Part shown: positions 15,472 through 19,157 of the stretch, piece by piece
Numbering within the stretch: the first letter of the stretch is position 1
How the letters are laid out: the number at the start of each line of letters is the position of its first letter
NCBI GenBank assembly: GCA_951800555.1
Contig: CATOJU010000006.1
Coordinates: 1-19,157 of the forward strand
Origin: an uncultured Rickettsiales bacterium
Lineage (GTDB): Bacteria > Pseudomonadota > Alphaproteobacteria > Rickettsiales > UBA1997
Reading direction: 5' to 3'
Length of the DNA: 19,157 bases
Notes under the pieces: model-generated
Told to the model about the DNA's origin: nothing
Seen by the model: the letters and a program-made list of their open reading frames with translations, nothing else
The model's database searches: none
Translations under genes and position numbers: made by a program

Positions 15472-16266
15472 ATGCCAAAAAATAAACTAAATAAAATAAA
15501 ACAATATTTTATAGAAAAGATTAAAAAATACAAAGTAACATTAATAATTATTTTAATACTAGGAATAGGATGTGGATATAAAAAAGCAATTGTAGCAAAA
15601 AATAAAAAAGAAATAGAATCAAAAGTATTAAATGAAAGTTCAAATAACAGTAATTCTACTCAAAAAATATTAATAAATAAACATTTATATAACAAAACAA
15701 ATAAAGAAAAAAAAGATTATTTATTATCTAACTTTATTATGGATAGTACGATTGGGAGCGAAAAAGCTAAAATAACAATAATAGACTATTCATCATTTAC
15801 ATGTGATTATTGCAAAAAAATGAGACAAGAAATCAATAAAATAATAGATGAATATGTAACCAAAAAAAAACTTGTTAAATATGTTTTAAGGCCAATTTAT
15901 AATAAAAAAACAATACCATATGGTGCTTTTTTATTATGTGTAAATCCAGAACAAAGGAAAGAAATAGCAGAGCTTTTCTTCGAACCAGATTTTAAGAATT
16001 TTAAAACTATAGAAGATTTTATAATATCTATTGGCAATAAATATAATTTAAATGAAGAATATGTAAAAAATTGTATTTTTGATCAAGATAGCTATAATAA
16101 AATTATATATATGCAAAATGAATCTAAAAAAGTTTTTAATTTAAAGGGAACTCCAGTATTGGTTATTAATGGTAAAGAATATATTGGTTATAAAGATTAT
16201 GATGAATTAAAAGATATTATAGAAACAATAATTAAAAAAAATGTTAAACAAAATAAAAGATATTAG
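15472..16266 (+). CDS. Membrane-anchored DsbA-family thiol oxidoreductase
   Basis: 264 residues. A Lys-rich N-terminus is followed by one hydrophobic segment (~22-33, VTLIIILILGIG), then a polar linker to ~90, placing the catalytic domain in the periplasm. The thioredoxin-like domain (COG1651/DsbA-like) shows IGSEKAKITIIDYSSFTC with a CDYC redox motif (Cys111, Cys114), a helical insert, and the cis-proline in KGTPVLVING (Pro228). It would form or reshuffle disulfides in envelope proteins. CDYC differs from the CPHC of classical DsbA, so the redox potential is not predictable. Two further Cys lie in the helical region. LGIGC at residue 34 resembles a lipobox, but the -3 position is poor. It overlaps the next gene by 26 bp, so they form an operon. 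Confidence 0.85.
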   Translation: MPKNKLNKIKQYFIEKIKKYKVTLIIILILGIGCGYKKAIVAKNKKEIESKVLNESSNNSNSTQKILINKHLYNKTNKEKKDYLLSNFIMDSTIGSEKAKITIIDYSSFTCDYCKKMRQEINKIIDEYVTKKKLVKYVLRPIYNKKTIPYGAFLLCVNPEQRKEIAELFFEPDFKNFKTIEDFIISIGNKYNLNEEYVKNCIFDQDSYNKIIYMQNESKKVFNLKGTPVLVINGKEYIGYKDYDELKDIIETIIKKNVKQNKRY

Positions 16267-16567
16267 CAAAATAATAATATTTTCATTATTATTTTTATTA
16301 TTTATAATATTTATATTTAGTAATACTGAAAAAGTAAAAATAAATCTGTTCCCCTTTTCAAATGTTCTTGAAATTAGAATATTTTTACTAATTATTATTA
16401 CTTTTATTTCTGGATTTTTATTTTCTATGTTTCTAAATATCTTGAAAGATGCTTTTGGTTTACAAAAATTAAAATATAATTTAAAAATAGCAAATATGGA
16501 AAAAGAAATACAAATTTTAAAAAATAAATCTAATAAAGAAGATAATGAGAATGATGAAAAAAATTAG
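16241..16567 (+). CDS. LapA-domain (DUF1049) inner-membrane protein
   Basis: 108 residues: a first membrane helix (~10-27), a short loop with SNTEKVKINLFPF, a second helix (~46-65), then a charged cytosolic coiled-coil tail ending in KEDNENDEKN. This two-helix layout with an N-x-V-x-I/L-x-L-x-P loop fits the LapA/DUF1049 domain (lipopolysaccharide assembly protein A in E. coli, which acts with LapB/YciM to control LpxC). Here the similarity is to the architecture, and whether the organism makes LPS is not visible. It starts inside the end of the DsbA-like gene and its 3' end overlaps the lipoprotein gene by 23 bp, so the three are probably translationally coupled. Confidence 0.75.
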   Translation: MLNKIKDISKIIIFSLLFLLFIIFIFSNTEKVKINLFPFSNVLEIRIFLLIIITFISGFLFSMFLNILKDAFGLQKLKYNLKIANMEKEIQILKNKSNKEDNENDEKN

Positions 16568-17102
16568 TATTTTTATTTTAAGTTTATTGCTTATTTCTTG
16601 TGTCGCAAATAATAAACTTAGTAAAGAAAATTATAAATTATTTAATAAAAAATTTTATTTTAATGATGATACTAAATTAAATTTAAAAGAATATTTAGGT
16701 GTTAAACCTGAAATTGTAAAAAATGGTAGTGATATTTTTATAATTTCTTTATCGAAGAACATAATAAAAATATCTTTAACTAATAAAAAAGTAGATTGGA
16801 TAAAAACAATAAATACAGTACCTGAAAATAATTTTACTTTTGATGATAGTAATATATATTTTAATGGTATAAATAATAATTTTTATATATTAAACTATAA
16901 AACAGGAGATATAGAATATATATATTTAAATTCTAATGTTTCTACAATAACAGAAATAAAAAAACCAATTATTTATAAAAATTTTATTATAGCATTTTTT
17001 AATGAAAATAGATTAATTGTTTTTAATAAAAATAATAAACAAATCTTTTTAGATAAAAGTTACAATAAAATTACTGTTAATGATGGTATTTTAAATTGTT
17101 GA
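16545..17102 (+). CDS. Short BamB-like PQQ-propeller lipoprotein
   Basis: 185 residues from the first ATG; starts at codons 3 or 4 (MMKK, MKK) are equally likely. A signal peptide ends LLISC, a good lipobox with Cys19 lipidated. The mature part has blades of the BamB/PQQ type: KKVDWIKTI, then NIYFNGINNNFYILNYKTGD and RLIVFNKNNKQIFL. BamB is an outer-membrane-assembly lipoprotein of about 380 residues with eight blades; only about three are present. The protein ends at a TGA after ILNC, and the following 100 bp do not continue the propeller in any frame I could follow. It may be a truncated, decaying gene or a genuinely short version. It is the last gene of the operon, overlapping the LapA gene. 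Confidence 0.65.
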   Translation: MRMMKKISIFILSLLLISCVANNKLSKENYKLFNKKFYFNDDTKLNLKEYLGVKPEIVKNGSDIFIISLSKNIIKISLTNKKVDWIKTINTVPENNFTFDDSNIYFNGINNNFYILNYKTGDIEYIYLNSNVSTITEIKKPIIYKNFIIAFFNENRLIVFNKNNKQIFLDKSYNKITVNDGILNC

Positions 17103-17205
17103 TACCTATTAATTTTTTAAATATAAATTATTATAATAAATATACTTGAAAATTAAAATTTAATATTTAGTTTACTACAAAAAAACACTAACATTAAAAA
17201 ATAAT

Positions 17206-17586
17206 ATGGAAAATATATTTTTTACAAAGGAACACTATTGGGTTAGTATTGATAACGATATAGTAACAATAGGACTTACAAATTTTATATTAGACGATAT
17301 GAATATAGTAAATTATATTGAATTACCAACTATAGGAAATGTTTATAATAAAACAGAGTTAATTGGCGAGATAAATTATGATGGCGGAGAAACTTTTGAA
17401 TTATATTCAATATTCAATGGTGAAATATTAGATATTAATGATTCATTAATTGACAATTATGAACAATTATTTAGTAATGATAAAAATAGTAATTGGTTAT
17501 ATAGAATGTATTTAAGTTCAAGAGATGAATTAGAAGACGAGTTAATTTCTAAAGATGATTATGAAGAATATCTTGGGGAAATTTAA
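17206..17586 (+). CDS. GcvH-like protein without the lipoyl lysine
   Basis: 126 residues, the usual size of glycine cleavage H protein, and similar from end to end: FTKEHYWVSID (6-16), TIGLTNFILDDMNIVNYIELP (21-41), VYNKTELIGEI (46-56), LYSIFNGEILDIND (66-79), then NWLYRMYLSSRDELEDELISKDDYEEYL. GcvH normally carries lipoate on the Lys of ESVKAASDLYSP; here the matching stretch is NYDGGETFELYS, with Gly61 where Lys should be and no lysine nearby. It cannot act as an ordinary lipoyl carrier. It is also strongly acidic. Its TAA is directly followed by the ATG of a radical-SAM activase, implying a joint role rather than glycine cleavage. It could be a relic kept as a binding or scaffold protein. 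No strong promoter is seen upstream. Confidence 0.8.
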   Translation: MENIFFTKEHYWVSIDNDIVTIGLTNFILDDMNIVNYIELPTIGNVYNKTELIGEINYDGGETFELYSIFNGEILDINDSLIDNYEQLFSNDKNSNWLYRMYLSSRDELEDELISKDDYEEYLGEI

Positions 17587-18300
17587 ATGTTAAAAATTGC
17601 GGATGTAACAAAGTTTACACTTCAAGACTATCCAAATCATACTGCCTGTATGATTTGGATAGAAAATTGTAATATGCGTTGTAAATATTGTCATAATGCT
17701 GAATTTGTAAATATAAAAAATAATACTGAATATTTTACAGAAAATCAAATTTTAAACTTTTTAAAAAAAAGAGTTGGACTTTTTGATGGAGTTGTTTTTT
17801 CTGGGGGGGAATGTACTCTTTCTAAAGATTTAGAATCATTGATTAGAAAAGTAAAAAATTTAGGTTTTAAAGTAAAAATAGACACTAATGGTTTAAATTT
17901 CAATGTAATAAATAATCTAGTAAAAAATAATCTAATTGATTATGTTGCATTAGATTTTAAGGCTCCAAAAATTAAATTTGAATTTGTAACTCAAATAGAT
18001 AATAAATTTTATGATATTTTTGAAAAAACATTGAGGTATTTAATAGAAATTAATAATGGAAATCTAGTTGATTTAGAAATAAGAACTACAGTTCACACAG
18101 ATTTATTAGGGGAATCTGATCTTAATAATATTATTGATATTCTTGATGATTTAAACTATAAACAAACCTATTACATACAGAATTTTAGAAATGATAATAA
18201 AGAAATATTGACTAATTTAGGCGACCAAAATCGTATTATTGATAAAAATATTATTAAAAATCCTAAAAATTTCAAAGTTGATTATAGAAACTTTTTTTAA
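17587..18300 (+). CDS. nrdG: Radical-SAM glycyl-radical activase (NrdG2-type anaerobic RNR activating protein)
   Basis: 237 residues. N-terminal TKFTLQDYPNHTACMIWIENCN fits the NrdG2/PflA group (form: v.klslvDyPG...aviF..GCN). The 4Fe-4S/SAM site is C-x3-C-x2-C with Cys28, Cys32 and Cys35 (CNMRCKYCHN), followed by the SAM-binding VVFSGGECTL (~74-83), KIDTNG (~98-103) and DYVALDFKAP (~118-127). Such enzymes generate the glycyl radical on anaerobic ribonucleotide reductase NrdD (or, for PflA, pyruvate formate-lyase). Neither partner is in this window, so which is activated is unknown; the group is the NrdG2 type by motif. The ATG directly abuts the stop of the GcvH-like gene, and a GGGGAA Shine-Dalgarno lies inside that gene. 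Oxygen-sensitive Fe-S chemistry points to anaerobic growth. Confidence 0.87.
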   Translation: MLKIADVTKFTLQDYPNHTACMIWIENCNMRCKYCHNAEFVNIKNNTEYFTENQILNFLKKRVGLFDGVVFSGGECTLSKDLESLIRKVKNLGFKVKIDTNGLNFNVINNLVKNNLIDYVALDFKAPKIKFEFVTQIDNKFYDIFEKTLRYLIEINNGNLVDLEIRTTVHTDLLGESDLNNIIDILDDLNYKQTYYIQNFRNDNKEILTNLGDQNRIIDKNIIKNPKNFKVDYRNFF

Positions 18301-18393
18301 TTTATATATATTTACTTTTTTCGATTTATTTTTGATTATTTAATTATTATAAATTAAAATTTTTTAAATTTATTATTTATAAAATAAACTTTA

Positions 18394-18975
18394 TTAAATA
18401 ATTTTATCATATTCTTTTTTTACTTCTTGTATATCTTGCCACATAAGCCATTTTGGTCCTCCCTTTTCTCTTGAGGCATTTCTTAATAAATATGACGGAT
18501 GGAATATTGGCATCATCTTAGAATTATAGGGACCATCAAACCATTTACCTCGTATTTTAGTAATTCCGTCTGCTTTTCCACCTAACATATTTTTCATAGC
18601 CACACTTCCACATAATAAAATTATTTTTGGCTTTAAAATATCAATTTGTTTTTGTAAATATTCTTTGCAAAGAATTTCTTCTTCTACTGTAGGATTTCTA
18701 TTTTCTGGAGGTCTGCATTTCACTGTATTACAAATATATACATCTTCTTCTCTTGATAATCCTACAGATTCAAATATTTTATCTAATAGTTTACCGGATC
18801 GGCCAACAAAAGCTTTTCCTTCAATATCTTCATTATATCCGGGCGCTTCACCTATTAACATTAATTTATTATTTGGGGTTCCATCTGAAAATACAACATT
18901 ATTTCTAGTTTTACATAAACTACATTTGGTACAGTTTTTACATAAAATTTCTATTTCTTTTAATTCTTTATACAT
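18394..18975 (-). CDS. Type-4 (Fe-S) uracil-DNA glycosylase
   Basis: 193 residues. All family hallmarks are present: Fe-S Cys15, Cys18, Cys87 and Cys103 (positions like those of the Thermotoga enzyme), the active-site motif GEAPGYNEDIEGKAFVGRSG (42-61), NTVKCRPPENRNPTVEEE (83-100) and the C-terminal FHPSYLLR. It removes uracil from DNA to start base-excision repair. This family (family 4, UDGa) is usual in many alphaproteobacteria. Cys12 and Cys21 are extra. It converges with the activase gene; the 93-bp gap holds only weak AT hairpins and no clear terminator. No strong promoter is evident in the ~180 bp upstream to the window end, which contains no gene I can support. Confidence 0.93.
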   Translation of the reverse strand: MYKELKEIEILCKNCTKCSLCKTRNNVVFSDGTPNNKLMLIGEAPGYNEDIEGKAFVGRSGKLLDKIFESVGLSREEDVYICNTVKCRPPENRNPTVEEEILCKEYLQKQIDILKPKIILLCGSVAMKNMLGGKADGITKIRGKWFDGPYNSKMMPIFHPSYLLRNASREKGGPKWLMWQDIQEVKKEYDKII

Positions 18976-19157
18976 ATTTTTTTTGTTATTGATGAATAAT
19001 TTTTAATGTAAAAAAGTAAAAAAGCAACATAAAATTTATATTGTAATAATTTATATTTAGGGTAAATTTTCTTTATTTTTTATACATATTTTAGCTTTAA
19101 ATAAATTTTTTAAATAAAATTAAAATTTCACCATTATTTTATTTAATAATTTATTTC

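Noticed and set aside
15565..15576. Lipobox LGIGC in the DsbA-like protein
   Set aside because: The -3 position is Gly and the segment fits a simple membrane anchor; kept only as a remark in the gene entry.
17103..17205. Continuation of the BamB-like gene after a frameshift
   Set aside because: The following ~100 bp encode no recognisable propeller blade in any frame, so a single frameshift does not explain the short length.
18301..18393. Terminator between the convergent activase and glycosylase genes
   Set aside because: Only imperfect all-A/T inverted repeats are present, no better than chance for this composition.
18665..19006. Plus-strand frame opposite the uracil-DNA glycosylase gene
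   Set aside because: Antisense shadow of a gene with all family motifs intact.

Overview
The window is a very AT-rich stretch of bacterial chromosome, roughly a quarter G+C or less by eye. It has small intergenic palindromic repeats, little use of Shine-Dalgarno sites and Lys/Asn/Ile-rich proteins. A GapR (DUF2312) nucleoid protein, an alphaproteobacterial hallmark, together with a compact autotransporter-like protein and a giant cytosolic coiled-coil protein points to a reduced, host-associated alphaproteobacterium (Rickettsiales/Holosporales-like or a similar lineage). AdhE and an anaerobic-type radical-SAM activase suggest an anaerobic or microaerobic, fermentative niche, which is unusual for such symbionts. 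The species is not identifiable from sequence alone.

Layout: 1-951 is gene-free and carries a family of palindromic repeats, two in tandem, one inverted and one fragment, plus a nested insert. 952-1671 (+) is a compact lysis-type cassette: an Rz-like inner-membrane spanin, an overlapping out-of-frame Rz1-like lipoprotein, and a DUF5675 protein. 1814-9929 is a minus-strand run: gapR, an autotransporter-like outer-membrane protein, adhE, tsaC/Sua5 (YrdC family), an M3 oligoendopeptidase with an odd N-terminal membrane segment, and rpsU, mostly separated by clear hairpin terminators and sigma70-type promoters. 10130-15274 (-) encodes a ~1714-residue coiled-coil protein with a 387-bp internal tandem repeat, followed by two back-to-back GC-rich hairpins.

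15472-17102 (+) is an envelope operon: membrane-anchored DsbA-like thioredoxin, LapA-domain protein, and a short BamB-like (PQQ-propeller) lipoprotein. 17206-18300 (+) is a tightly coupled pair: a GcvH-like protein that has lost its lipoyl lysine, and an NrdG2/PflA-type radical-SAM activase. A type-4 Fe-S uracil-DNA glycosylase (18394-18975, -) closes the window.

Best candidates for something undescribed: the GcvH-like/radical-SAM pair, the giant repeat-built coiled-coil protein (a possible effector), the repeat family whose hairpin stems change while pairing and a central T-T mismatch are kept, and the stand-alone spanin + DUF5675 cassette.
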